Shown here piece by piece: positions 32,940 through 46,735 of a stretch of DNA of 64,000 nucleotides. Position 1 is the first letter of the stretch. Every line of letters starts with the position of its first letter. Made by a program: the position numbers and the translations under genes. The stretch comes from Hydractinia symbiolongicarpus (Eukaryota > Cnidaria > Hydrozoa > Anthoathecata > Hydractiniidae). The DNA is taken from the NCBI RefSeq assembly GCF_029227915.1, contig NC_079883.1, positions 20,894,001 through 20,958,000 on the forward strand, in the 5' to 3' direction. The notes below the pieces were generated by a model. That model saw only the letters and a list, made by a program, of their open reading frames with translations. It did not search any database and was not told where the DNA came from.

Positions 32940-33890
32940 AGAAAAACATAGGAAACTATAAACTAAACAAATTCAACGTCCGTGGTATTACTCACTATAC
33001 GTAAAAACAAAATAGTTTAGTTATTGCAAGGTAATAAATCAAAAAGTATTTCGTTGAGGTTGAAGTCATAGGAAAATTGCTGATGTTAGCATATTTTTAT
33101 CTCCACCAATTAATTTCTTTCGTGATATACAATATTTCTGTCGAGCTTTATCAACATAGACATACATAAAGACATACAAAAGTTATTTGAGGTGAGTAAA
33201 TCCCCAAAACTAATTATATGACCTTAAAACGTGACCAATAAAAACAAAATATTGTGTCGTTGAGTTTTGGGTATGAAAGCAGAATGGAAAAGAACGAAGG
33301 AAAAGATGCAACAAATGTCCCATTTTAGTCTTGTCGAATATCTTTCCTTTTCCCATGGTGTTTCACCTATGTAATGCTATATGGAAATGACAAAAAATAA
33401 TGTTTAAAAAACAACAACCCAGAAGATCAGCCAGAATTAAGACCCAAATTCCCAAAATAGAACAGACAATGTAATAACTGAGCGAAAAAAAGCCAACCAA
33501 GAACGCAAATTAGGTTTTTCCCGCAAAAAAGTATGTTGCAGTTTTGCTGTAATTCTTTGGCGAATTCATGGGGCGAAAATTTTTTGGACAAGTAAATTTT
33601 ATTTACGCGTCAAATTAGAAAAGTTATCATACCGTGTTGCTTTAATATAAAAAAGCTTAATTAAATGAAATTAAAAATTTCTGTAATTTATATTTGCAAT
33701 CAAAAGTGCCAAGATTAATTATGACAACATATGGGGACTGTACAAGTATACGAAAATGGTCAAAGTTAACAATTTCATTGGTTAGGATTATGTACTAAAC
33801 AAATATGTAATAGCTAGTCTTCATGAAAAGTTTCATAATAAACAAATGTACAAACGAATAAAACTTAAGTGCAGTAAGAGGTAAACATGT
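32940..33890. other. Intergenic, no gene seen
   Basis: AT-rich. It contains what may be the 3' UTR of the small secreted-protein gene (an AATAAA on the minus strand near 33,600). Confidence 0.35.
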
Positions 33891-33893
33891 GCA

Positions 33894-34301
33894 TTATACA
33901 GCTCCAAATAGATTTGCTCCGAAGCCAAAAGCAACAAGCGACCCGAATAACAAGAGAATTCTGCTGTAGAAATGTACCAGGGAGTTTTCTTTTGATGCTT
34001 GCGTAGGTTGGGGAGCTTGAGTACCTCCATTTCCACTAGCTGCTCTTCTTCTAGTGGTTGCAGGTGTAACTCTTCGTCTAGTGTCAGGCATTCCTCGACG
34101 GCGGGTACTTGTTACTGGCGACCGTTTTGGACGATCTTTTTCGTCATTAACTTCATCAACTTCATCCTCGTCATCTTTCAAATCGTCGATTTCGTCATCA
34201 GTAATTTCCTCCACATCAATATCATCGTCGATTTTGTTGTCGTTTGAAATGCAAAGGATTACAATTAGGAAGCTAACTAAGAATATTATAACAGACTTCA
34301 T
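33894..34301 (-). CDS. Small acidic secreted, possibly GPI-anchored protein (135 aa)
   Basis: A single exon. Residues 1-19 (MKSVIIFLVSFLIVILCIS) are a clean signal peptide. Residues ~22-55 are mostly Asp/Glu. A dibasic site RPKRS and three Arg triplets (TSTRRRG, DTRRRV, TTRRRA) follow, then a Gln/Pro/Thr stretch and a C-terminal hydrophobic end (ILLLFGSLVAFGFGANLFG) after a small-residue region. That suggests a GPI signal or a membrane anchor. Dibasic and tribasic sites resemble a prohormone, but no amidation Gly repeats support that. I recognise no family. Confidence 0.55.
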   Translation of the reverse strand: MKSVIIFLVSFLIVILCISNDNKIDDDIDVEEITDDEIDDLKDDEDEVDEVNDEKDRPKRSPVTSTRRRGMPDTRRRVTPATTRRRAASGNGGTQAPQPTQASKENSLVHFYSRILLLFGSLVAFGFGANLFGAV

Positions 34302-37300
34302 TTTTAGTCTTGTTTTTATTGCGCCCTTCTTATTAATTTCTTGCCCCTTGCTAAGATTAAAAGGAAAAATATTTTATGCTTTTAAAATTTGAAATCGTTA
34401 ACCACTATCAAAATATATATAATCAACAGATGAATAAAAAATCATACGGAGCTATTTAATTATTCGTTGGTAATCAAGGTTACTGAAAACACCTATAAAA
34501 TATTTAATGACAATATTGAGCATGACTAAGCATCTTTTTTCTACAAAATATCTATGCTATTAGGTTATTTTTACCGTTAAACTTTTGTGCAGACTATTTT
34601 GACTCCCTGTAAAAAAACTGTCTTCCCCTGTTAAAGCTCGCGATAGTTAATTTTTGTAAAAAAGCATCGTCTCTAACAAAAATTTTTGCTTTAAATTTCG
34701 CTTTTTATTTCATCGCAAAAATCTCTGCCAAAAATTGAATAAAATGAGTTCGTAGTGAAATAAAATCGAATCCTGCTAGTTTAAATAGGGTTTAATTCTC
34801 GTAGCTACGTTAATGACGCAATTAATTAACAAAATGTCGTCATATTGACATAAAACTATCACAGATCATTCATATTGACATAAAACTATCACAGATCATT
34901 CATGTTTTAAACCAAAGTTTTTTTATCCTGCAAAACTCACAATAGCGTCTAAAGAACGAGTTTAACGCCAATAGCTCTTTCTTCATATATTTTATATATT
35001 TATTTTTATACCTTCCATTTTCATACCTCTAAACCTGACTTTCTCAGCAAAACGATAGAAAGAGTCCTCGTAAAATTAAATCAGTCAGTTGGATCAACTT
35101 TCTCCCCAGGGCTTCTCAGTTTTTATAGTATCGAATTAAACCTGACGAAAATTTCAAATTTATAGTCTCCAAACAAAGCATGGTTTTGTCCGGGAAAGAT
35201 TTTGAAAATTAGCTATCTTTACATTATCAGAAACCGCATTGACATTTAATAAAATCGGTGCAACAGATTGGTCCCAAGGGTCCCAAGGTATTATGTTCTT
35301 TTTTGTCAAAAATTCATTTTTAAAAAAGTTATTTGGGGAAAGAGGGAGATTAAGGCGACCGCCCATCACCATTTTTACGACGCTGTTTTAAGCGGGCGAT
35401 ATACGATGGATTTCGTCGAATGCAGTCGATTTCGAATAAATATCTTACATATTACAATGCAATGAAGTTTGGTGCGTTACCAATAAAGTGAAATGTTACA
35501 GACGATAACAAAATGATAAGAAAAGCATCAACCTTTACTCCAGACCTTCGGAACTCTTAGTGGTGTCGTTAGTATATCCTTACACGCAATAATAGTCCTA
35601 GCGGTGAGATTGATATTTGTTTTTATAGCAATCTGCCGTTAAGGAGCTATTTCAAGCTGAAATATGAGTGGTCGCCCGCTGCTGGCTAATTAAAATTTTG
35701 ACAATTTACCATCATCATGGAATATTTCTTAATGATTAACTTTAAACCGGTTCTTATTATTTAGAAAGAAAAATATGCAACGTAGTTGTTTTAATTTGAA
35801 AATGTCACTGTTGGTGGCTTCGTCTGATTCTATAACTGATATACAATAATAAATTGGAACTAAAACCGTAAAGATTATATAAAAATGCTATTAAAGTTAG
35901 AAAATTGTTTAAATTAAACCTCAAATAGACAAAAAGAAGATAAGAGTTAAGGCATAACTAGACTGTTTACAGTTGAACATTCAGACATTCAAACACATTG
36001 ACAGAAATCGGTATCCAATTAAAAACTTATTAGAATAATAAAAATATTAGAGTGTCATTGTTTTCTGTCTACCCACAGACAGCTATAAAGTTGATTCAAA
36101 CTTTCTTTCGAAATGTTTTTCAGTGACGTGGTATCGATGATAGTGATCCATTTTTAACGAAAATACTTTATTGATATGGTTTAGGGGGCCGAGAAGAGTC
36201 ACATTTTCTTGAGAGGAAATTCCACAAAGCAAATTGGACGGCGAATATAGGAAATAAAAAGGTTGTTAATGATAACTTGCAGACCGCATTTTTTCTTCTC
36301 ACTCGCGTTATATATTATGATCCGCGCTTTTATCAAATGTCCTGCGTATTTTTTATCGCCAACCAATGCAATTTATGCAAGAGCCTTGATAAAAAGATAC
36401 ATATGTTGTAATTAAATAAATATAAAATATCCCTTTCTCCAAAATCATATATTTATGGACCGCCAGTGCAACTATTATCAGAGGTCGACCAAAAATTATA
36501 TGTTATTTGTAATTTAATACCCTTTATTTAAAAGTTATACAAAATCACAAATTGTTTCACAATAGATTCTAATTTGCTATGAGGGATCACAATATCATGA
36601 TGAAGGATGAACCTCATGGTGGGAGGAGATGATATAAACTTATCTCTTCTAATCCGTTTAAGTTTAGTTTTAAGTGTATGGACAATAGTAGACCCTCCTT
36701 CAAAACCGGCTCACGAAAGTGATATCTTTTCCCCTTTAATCGCCTTGTATGATTCACTGCGGGATACGACCTCGTGTATTGCAAAAGATTCAATGCTATA
36801 ATGAGGTGTTACAAACTTTAATTATCCGCGTACGCAACTACTGTTCTATAGAGGTTCTATTTTGTAAAATGTTTACATGCTTCGTTTCCAGGTGAACAAA
36901 AGATGCCATTCAATCAATTGAGTGTCAAATAAACATTGTAAATATAAAAAGTAGATAAACTTTAGATAGATTTTCTGGTTTAATTTTATTTTTATTTTTG
37001 CGAGTAAACAGAACGGCAATAGAATTATTCGTTTTAGTCAAAGGTGGAAAAAGCGGAATAAGCTGGAAAATAAGCTGACGCAGCAAAATACAAATTAGAT
37101 TTAAAAAAAGTTATTGTATCCACAATGCCATGCCCATGGGAATGTAGGCAATCGAGTTGGAGTTGTATAAGGGGTTGGTTTAAAGCAAGGTCCAGGTTAT
37201 CAAGTCAGTGCTATATAGATATACAAGAAGCAGAGACGTTTTGATTTTTGTTGTTGCTAATCAAGAAATTAATAAACCAAATGGTGTCGCTAAAAACAGT

Positions 37301-40300
37301 TGTTAGTGTCTGATAAATTGTTCAACCCTTTCACATTCCCATGGTTAAAAAATATGTCATCGATGATTTTCAAAATTAAAGTTTTTCTGTGTGGAACAGA
37401 TAGACAATGGAAAGATGACCATACATACATGGCTTGGTGAGATAATATAGGAACAAATATTTTTGGATAACCACTAGTATAATTCCCTCCCATTTCATTG
37501 TCTGTAAATTACTGTCCCCGCCTTCTTTTAAAATCAGATACGATGTTTAACATTATTGTCCCTAATCTAAATAGAATTTAACGGAAACCATGTAATTGGG
37601 CTATAGTACATATGGAGATATTAAAATTCATTTATAAAAAAAATTTGAAGCTAAACTAGACATGACCATTGACTGGAAATTATGAGACTTGGGTCAAGAA
37701 TAAAAACAAAAACAAAAACTCAACACAAAGTTAGAACTGCAAATTAAATAAATAAATAAATAAATTTACAATAAATAAAGTTTTAGATTTTCCGCTGGGA
37801 ATATTTAGATAACGGTATGAGCGGATTATAAAAGGCTATCAATGACACAGCTGGAACCCATCAGATAACCAAACAAGATAACCGTATACTCTTGATGAGA
37901 AATCAGAACCCAGGCCCCTTGAATGGGCAGACTGTCTCATCATTTTAATTAGCCATCATATTACTACAGCCTCCTTGTCTTTGCCTTACTGTGGTTTCGA
38001 CTTTCCTTACTGTTACCATTCTTTTCTATGGAAAGGTGCTTTGAAAACAGTAGTTTTGTTCTCGTAAAAAGACCTGGGGAAGAGATTGATTGCATTCTTA
38101 TCATTGCTGGTATGTTAAGATAAAGTTCATCTCGAGTCAGCGGGAGCTTAATTATGAGCTGATCCTTTTGGACTCTCGTATTAAGACAAAATTTTGTAGA
38201 AAATTAAGACTTGTTTGTTTGTTTGTTTGTTTGTTTGTTCCAGGATGTTGCAATAATGTCAGTAGGGATCCAAAATAAATTTTAATACTATAATAATTTC
38301 TTGCGTATTATTATTATTTTTTTTTTTTATCGACAATATTTTAAAATATTTAATGTCAAATTATAAAAATTATAAGCAACGAAGCAATTTTTTTTTTATA
38401 AAACCAAACCTTTTAAAGATATATATACTTATAATAATATGGACAGAAAATGTGATGATCGCGTTCTGTCATATCAAATGACATTTGACGGATAAGACAT
38501 TTAAAATCCGTTACTCAATCAAGCCTTGATAAGAATTAATATATTGATAACCTTGTTTTCAAATGGAGAGATGAATAACTTTTTCTTATTTTAATACTAT
38601 TTTGTTTCATGTGATGCCGAAACTGATATCCATTATCACGTACTAATAATTAATTCTCATTCAAGCAAACGTTACAAAACATTTTTTTGAATTTTTAAGT
38701 GAAGGTATAGTTGTCTCGTTTTTTTACAAAAAAAAAAATTAATCGCTGCGGACTTTTCAAGACATCAAATACGCACTAGTAATAAGTTGATGGAGTTGAG
38801 AACCTGTTTGATTTACATTTCCACGCTCCTTTTGTGCTTCATACAAAGAGTTTTTTTTAGGTGTCATCATTCTTGGAAAGAAAATCATTCACATTGTTGC
38901 CTTCATTACGTTGCTATGTCCGAAAATCTTAAGTAAAATATCAAAACATTGTAACTCGACAGTTAACTCGTTAACTGGAGAGTTTGTAGATCATGCGTTA
39001 TCTCTGTTTGTAATTGTGTGATCTAAAATTTCCGTTGTGACGAAGAGTTTTTTATTTTTTTGGTTCCGAGATAAATCGTACTTAATAAATATTGAACATT
39101 TAAAATTTCCATAACAATAAGTTTTATTCAGCACGAGGATCGGAGTGAAAAATTTATCCCTGCTGTATTTTCCATAGTGAATTTATCAGCAAAATACCGT
39201 TATGTTTTGGAAGAAACATGTGTTCAAGTTTTGTCAGGGTTAACTGTTAAATTAGCGCAAAAAGAATATTTTAAAAAATGATATGATATCCCAAAGAAAA
39301 TCAATAAATAAAAATACATTACCAATATTTGGCTTCTGATGCAGTAATTTTTGTTAAACTGTATTGAATTCTCACAGTTTATGGGAAAAAACAATTTCTA
39401 ACAGATTTGACTCAAACCAAGGTATGAAACTGACTTTGATGAAATTATCCTTCTTTGTAGCATTGGCCTACATTATTTCACACTGCGAGTTGAATGGAGG
39501 CTGACACAAAACTAGCGAAAGTTAAAGAAGTGAAGATGAAAAAATCTTGAGATAAATGTTGACGAAAAAATTTGAACTTCACTTCGATAATTTGTCTCGA
39601 TTCTCGAAAATGGCTGATATCCACCTAAGCGTGTGTGTGTTTTGTTTACCAAGGTGTTGTTAAGGTAATATGCTGTGAATATAATGCAGACCATATTTGA
39701 AGGATATAGCGATCCACCGAAAAGACGTCATTATTACTATTTTTGAATAAAACTTTTTTTAAATTTTTTTTCTTTATATTTAGATGTTGAGTCAACCAAG
39801 AAACGAGGTCAAAGCATAACCAACACGTGAAAAATAAAAATAAATATTTAGAAAAAATATGTGACGTCATTTCTAATCCGTATGTTATCATCAAATTAGT
39901 TTTCTACTTCAGGAATAAGTTTGTATAAGCTTTTATAACTTTTTCAGATGTCATGCCTCAAGCATGAGTAGTTCAGGGTATACGGCCAGCGAACACCTTT
40001 ATTCTCACCCCCGCTCTCTCCCCTTGGTACTACATCATACCAAAAAGCCTAGGTTTAATATTATTCTCTCTAAGAGGGAAGGATTTGGGTTGATGAGTAC
40101 TAATTTTATAATCTTTTAACATAGCAAATACTTCTCTGTTGTAAAGAATTTTACTATCTTGAAAAGTGACAGTACAGGAGTAAAAAAAAAAAACTGCAAC
40201 CTCTCTTATAAAGAATATCCTATTATTTTGTAAATTTCCACATTTTAAAAAAAAAATCAGCTGGATTTACTATTCTTAAAGTCTCCGTTGAAGACGAAAA

Positions 40301-41318
40301 AGGATAATTTATCAGAAAGGTCGCGGGGTTGAGGTTGACATGCTTGCTTGCGTTCTAATACTTGTTTTGATCGTTTCAGCTACGAAAGAGACCTGGAGAC
40401 AAGGTTCTAAAAGTAAAAATGCACCAAGAATAGTAGCTGCAAATAAAGAGGGGATGAAGTTGAAGGGAAGCATTAATCTTTAGATTTTCCAGCAGGCTTT
40501 ATATATTTATATTATTTGTTTATGAATATTTATCTACAATATTTCTTTCTACTAAGAGTTCTTTTTACAGAAAATGAGTTTCTAATAGCAAGTATATACA
40601 AGGAGAATAGTAAAAATCAGTCGTCCAAGCATAGAGAAAGATTTAATTCTTATAACATGTCATATTTTGAGCATGCGCAGACAGAATTTTACTGTGGTCC
40701 TGATAACGGAAGAAAGGAAAACAACTTTTTTTTCCTCTAGCGAAGGCGACCTATTGTTTCCAACATAAAATTCCAGCCTGATATTCTTATACAAAAGCGT
40801 GTAATGAGGAGTTTAAAGGTATTAGTACTAATTTATTAGCGCGTTGAAAAAATCCTTCTTTTCCGTTTTCTATTTATAAAATTTTACGTTTTCGTTTATT
40901 TTTGAGCGTTCTGTGTAATGTTTGTTTCGTTGTCTTTTCCCGCCAAACATTGCACATGTGAAGTGTCACAATCGCAAAGAGGAGCTCGATCGTTTTCTTA
41001 TGACAAATAGAATTTAGCTATCAAGTGAAAAAAATAAACTTTTGATTATATTTGAAATACGAAGTGTAAGTTTAAGGAAACAGAAGACAGACTAGCTATA
41101 AAAAAATACCAAGAATGCTAAATTAAATTATAATTTCGAATATTGTTTATATATCTATGGATTTTGATTACTATTTTATCAACACGTCCCAAACTTTCGT
41201 ATAAATATACTACTATATGTTTGTAACACCTGGATTTTCTAGTTTTATTTACTACCTGGTGTAAAAACCCTGTTTTTAGTTTCGTTTGCTGCACCGGTCG
41301 CTGCACCGGTTATATTTG
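34302..41318. other. 7-kb AT-rich gene desert
   Basis: No exon-like frame is found. It holds a 31-32 bp direct duplication at 34,840-34,905 (CATATTGACATAAAACTATC twice), a (TTGT)n run at 38,212-38,240, an AAAT run near 37,750 and a fragment near 36,228 (CACAAAGCAAATTGGACGGC) related to the 23.2-kb foldback. It could hold regulatory DNA for the SIX3/6 gene downstream side. Confidence 0.4.
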
Positions 41319-43251
41319 CTACCTGCTGTATAAGAAACCACCTAAATGTTTCTCAAAGTAATTTTTCAGTTTTATTTCACCATCTGTATCGTCTTTCTGC
41401 AAAATGTTTGAAACCATAAAACTTGATTTTTGCTTCGATTTTTCTTCGTTTACCGTGTTTTTAGCCCGCGGATCTCCTTCCTCACTATCGGATGCTGCTT
41501 CATCTAAAATTTCATCAATATCGCTATCATCATCTTCGTAGGAAACATTTGATGATGAATTAAGCTGTCTTCTCTGTGACCTGTATTGAAAGAAAAATTC
41601 ACAAAATTTTACAACATTTCGAAAAACTAGCTACAAAATTAATACTTAGAGAACAAACCGCATTACACTTAAAGTTTTTCTGGTATAAATATCAAAAGGC
41701 ATTTAGGCAAAGAAGTGCTACAAATTCATCCTCATCCTAAAGTATTTTTTCTACTTATTTGCGGTGGTCAAGTGGCTAAAAAGTAATTTTGACACATGCT
41801 CAAGACACACTCAACTCAACCTATGAAACCCAACCCAACACATGACATACAACTCAACACATGACCCCCAACCCAACTCATGGCACACTACTGAAATTTC
41901 TGAAACACAACCTACTTGTTTTTAGCGGCAGCTGCTCTATCTCTTTGTCTTCTGTTTTTGAACCAATTCCCAACTTGGGTGGGCGTCAGACGGGTTGCGT
42001 CAGCTAAATCTCGTTTCTTTGATGGGCTTGGGTATGGATCTTGTAGGTAGAACTCTCTCAGTAGTTTTCTGGTACGTTCTTTAAAACAGTGAGTTTTCTG
42101 TTCACCATCCCATATTGTACGTGGTAAAGGAAACCTCTTCCTGACACGATACTTATCGACAGGTCCAAGAGAACGACCCCTCAGTCTTTCTGCTTCTAAG
42201 TAGTGCGCTTCCAACCATATAGCTTGGAGCTTACTGTGAGATTTCTTGTTAAATCGAAAATGTTCTAATATATAATAAAGCTCGTGAAAATGACTGTTAT
42301 GAAAAGCGACGACTGCTCGCGACCGTAAAATAGTCTCGTTCGAATTAATTAAATTGCGCACTTCGGGGTTGTTGGGAAGCGACCATAAAAATCTTGAAAG
42401 TCGATCCACATCGCCGCATTCTTCCAGAGTCTCGCATACTTTTGATATTTGCTCAGCTGAAAAGGGTAAACTGCCACCAGACGGCGTGGTTGAACATAAA
42501 TGTGGCATACATAAAGATTTTGCTATTGGTTGAAAGGGTGGTGAGTGCGAAACAGAATATGACGAGAGCGTTGGTAAAATTCGACTGTTTACTGTCGGTG
42601 ATGTTAATGACGTTATTGAATGGTTTGTATTTGACGGGTGACGTGTTACTAAACAAAAAATGATTTCAAATTTTAAAATCAACGCAAAAGATGCTTTTTT
42701 TCTGTCATCCTAAATGGATGACTAAAATTGTGGTAACTCCTTCTTTTTTAAAGAACTTTAGAACCTAAATTTTTCTTACTCAATTCAACGCATCAACAAC
42801 ACAAACAACAACAACAGAAATTGACAGTTTTCTTATCGTGCGGTATCAAACTCAAATGACAATTAAAAAAAAGATTTGTATAAACACTTTATCATATCTT
42901 AATTCTTACTAATTGAAGTTTGTCAAGATTGATTGCTAATCACACAAAAGAATATGTTCTAACTGTCACTGCGAATGATAGCTAGTATAAGAAAAAATAA
43001 TACAAAATACCTAATGACGGTTTACACGCATGCGCGTTACAACATGAACCAGTACACCATATTGGTCCCATGTTAGGATCTTGTCTATACTGTGTTTGAC
43101 GTTTATGAAGTATTTCAAATGCTGATACGTCTCTCATTTCTTGGTGTACTATTTCTCTCGTGGACTTCTCTTGAGTAGTTATCGCTTTAAAATTTACTGT
43201 AGACGTGCTCAATAAAGGTGCAGAATATTGTTCCATTAGTTGAGGACACAT
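41319..43251 (-). CDS. six3/6: SIX3/6-class homeobox transcription factor, complete (3 exons, 411 aa)
   Basis: Exons 43011-43251, 41916-42648 and 41319-41580 join in phase (1, then 2), total 1236 nt. Exon 2 holds the SIX domain (from [20 protein letters not shown]) and the homeodomain. The joint [20 protein letters not shown] and the recognition helix end [18 protein letters not shown] assign it to the SIX3/6 subfamily, not SIX1/2 (GAVGKYRIRRK) or SIX4/5. It acts in the nucleus on DNA and in animals patterns anterior or sensory tissue. The N-terminus ([14 protein letters not shown]) and the last exon are lineage-specific. The last exon is acidic ([14 protein letters not shown]) and replaces the usual short tail. 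The start is the first in-frame ATG. Confidence 0.93.
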
Positions 43252-44034
43252 CCGACTGACATAGTGTTGCTCCCAAAAGTGATAAAAATTATTTGAAAAC
43301 TAAAATTTAAGTTTAGAATTAAATACACGGAATTAGATCGAAATTTCATGCATAAAATATCAAATACAAGACGCCTCAAAGTGTTTACATAAAAACATTT
43401 TAAAGATCATTGTTGTTTCTTTTCCTTTTTAGAAAAAGAAAAAAAAAACAGAAGAAGAGAAAAAAACAACATTACTCATAAGTGCAAGATGTGACTTTAC
43501 ATAATTCTTCCTATTGACATATTTGACTATTCTTTCGATTTTTTCCCGCAATCTCCAACATAACGAAATGAGTGATTCTCCAGTAAACACATTTGATTAT
43601 TTAAAAAAAGGCATGAAAAATAAAAAAAATAAAAAAAATATGGATAAATAAATAATAAATAAACAAATAAACAAATAATCTAATATCATGATACAGGCTA
43701 TTAGAAGCAGACGTGTTAAATCTACCCATTATTTTCGCTCTTACATCACGTCTGTGTATGTCTCACTTGAACTAAAATCCACACCCTCCCTTTCCTTTCG
43801 CTAATTGCACTTTGTGTGCGCTTACAATACAAATCTGTATCAAAATAAACATCTCTATTTCAACGTGTTTCTGCTGATATTAGACTTGTATAGAAATTTA
43901 TATGATTATGAGCTAGCAATATCAGCTGATCCATTGATGAGAAAAATTGGCGCCTAATATCTTTCCTGCTTTTAATACGAGGGCTGAAATCATCGACAGC
44001 TTAAAAAAAGAGGTGGCGATTATCGTTTGTCTTA

Positions 44035-44130
44035 TATATGTATATATATATATATCTACGTCGTGTAAGTATGTATATATATATATATATATATATACGT
44101 GGTTTAAGTATTTATATATATTTATATATA
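44035..44130. repeat. TA-rich microsatellite
   Basis: Two runs of (TA)n, the longer about 11 dinucleotides, separated by CTACGTCGTGTAAGTATG-like spacer copies (ACGTGG/ACGTCG TTTAAGTAT). Confidence 0.8.
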
Positions 44131-46408
44131 AGTCTGATATGTATTATATTTATGTATCTATAGATATGCAACATGTATACTTTAGGCGATATGCGCAAAA
44201 AGATACTTAAAAACTGTTTAATGTTTATTTCAGATGCTTTTTCACTTTTCTATACTTTAACGAAATTGAAGACATTCTTTTCCCCCTATCAAGAAAAAAA
44301 TCTGAAAATGTGAAAGGTAATCCAGTGAACTCAATGCTGGTCAAACCGTCCTGTTAAAATGTAAACAAGTAATCGCCTACCTTACGCTAACTGCATTTGA
44401 TTGGTAATACGTTGAGAAGCCATCAAATTTATCCTTTAATAGCGATTCTTAAACTGTCATCAATCAAAGGATGATAAGAAGCATTAACTTCATCGCATAA
44501 AGAACACTAATCCTTTTAAGAAATTTTAAAAGAAATACAATAGATGGAGATAAATTTTATTAATATTCAGCCCAGCCTTTCCTCAGCAGGGGTAGGTACA
44601 AACCGTCTGCACTGATAAGTAAAATAGTTAACTTATATCAATGTTGGATTATCAATGTCTTATACCACCGGAGACAGTTGTTGCTAGTGTTATAAAACTA
44701 GATGGCCAGCCCTTTCCCCTTCCTTAACAAATTGACGTGGTATCTATGGATTACAATCGTAGCTGATCCAGATTTAAAAAGCCTTTAGGTAGCAACGTAG
44801 TGTCAAAAATGGTAACCTTAAGACAGTGGAGGCTATGTTTTAAAATTAGTGACCCCAATAGCTCTCACTGCAGGATGTTATTTTGAAATAAGTGAATTAA
44901 TCAAGTCAAGCAGATGAGCTAATCAAGTCAAACTGCGATCACACCGTGTATTCGTTTCCTCGAGGGAGGCGACTTCTTATTTCGCTTTTTATATATCTCA
45001 TAATAATTTCAACGAACGAGCTGGGATCTCATTTTTTTTGTATAACATCCAATTATTCTTTTTATACATTTAATTAAAAGCCTGGTATTATTCCACACAA
45101 TAGCAGAGCATTGTAGAAGTTTAGCTGGCTTGGTTTCTGGTAAAAAATAAGACATGTAAGTAGAGAAATGTTTTTACCAAAATAAATAAATAAACACAAC
45201 TTGGAAATTCAGCACCTATTGTTTTAGAGCCATCTCGTTTCCAATCCCTTTAGTGTTTTGTTTTCATCACTACCTTGTTTACTACGAATGAAAATTAAAG
45301 TAACCGAGCACAAGCACACCTTCTAACTTCTAGCAAGACAATATAAAAGAATAATAAGGAGAATATGCTAAACTTTTGCGCAAAAAACCATCCTGGTATA
45401 TTCTTAACAGTTAAGATAGAAAGATGTGAGAATGCAAGCTTAAGTAAAAAAATTCAAAGGTACTGTTGTTTAGACAGATAGCTACATTTTGTAATACTTC
45501 AAATAAAATCCAAGAAAAAGCATTTGACATCAATGATAGGACGCAAGTTCATTTTGAGTTAACAAAATAAAAACCAAACGTTCATAATCATTAAAGCGAA
45601 ATTTCTAAATAAGCATATTCTTAGGATACTCTTAACGTTCTGTTAAACTTCATCTTGTATGATCTTGTACAGTATATTTTTTATAAAAAAACGTTTACAT
45701 CAAATCAATATTTCCCTGAAAACAGCAATTAATTTTAAAAGATCTTCCATGATAAAATTTTACCTTCCACTAACTCTCTCGTTTAATACTATTTATTTAA
45801 CTTTAGTACAAGTCCTGGGATCGAGGTTGCCCTCACGCATTTCATGACAGCTAAAAAATCTTCAATTTTAGTAACTGTCAATTTTTTCCTTCAACTTCTC
45901 AAAGAGAAGGAGTAAGCTCTCAGTAGGGTATTATTGAGCTAATTGACTTAGTAACATAACTTTGATCGGAAAGCTGATAACAATACATCTGATTTCATGC
46001 ACGTGATTCAAACGGAGTAGTAACATGCGCATGTGCAGTTAACAGAAATTTCAAAAATACAACCGTGAAAAACTTCCCACATTTGTTTTTTTGACAGTTC
46101 TGTTTTTTGTTCTTGATTTGAAATTCTTTGTTTTATTGAAACAAACTATATGCGTCTTGTGTAGGGGTACTAATCTGCAATTTCCTCTTTTCAGTCACAG
46201 TGTAATCATGATATCATCCCGAAGAATGTGTCTGTTTGAAGTTATTCCTGCTCATCATAATACCATCATTCGCTACGCACGGTTTTTGTAAGAATCGTGA
46301 TTTTCGTGCCTCGAATAATGTTTAAATGTCTTCTTAAATAATTGTTAAGAGAATCTGCGGATACTTAACATGATTGAGCAAATGCGAAAAATGATGAAAA
46401 ATAATGAA

Positions 46409-46735
46409 ACCCTGGTTTATACAGGTTTTAGTGCGTGTAAAAGCCTGGTTTATACAGGTTTTAGTGCGTGTAAAAGCCTGGTTTATACAGGTTTTGGTGC
46501 GAGTGAGATGCTGGTTGATACAGGTTTTTTACGAGTGAAACCCTGGTCGATACAGGTTTTAGTGCGAGTGAAATTCTGGTTGATACAGGTTTTAGTGCGG
46601 GTGAAACCCTGGTTGATACAGGTTTTAGTGCGGGTGAAACCCTGGTTGATACAGGTTTTAGTGCGAGTGAAATCCTGGTTGATACAGGTTTTAGTGCGGG
46701 TGAAATCCTAGTTGATACAAGTTTTATTGTGCAAG
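46409..46735. repeat. 33-bp minisatellite (~10 copies)
   Basis: The unit starts CCTGGTTGATACAGGTTTTA and ends GTGCGAGTGAAAC or a variant. Being 33 bases it keeps an open frame of 11-residue repeats (LVYTGFSACKS type) on the plus strand for the first units. I regard this as a satellite, not a gene. Confidence 0.9.

Noticed and set aside
43947-44210. 87-codon Tyr/Ile-rich frame
   Set aside because: Produced by the (TA)n microsatellite.
46370-46711. 113-codon repetitive frame
   Set aside because: It follows the 33-bp minisatellite, has no promoter or splice context and its repeat shifts frame along the array.
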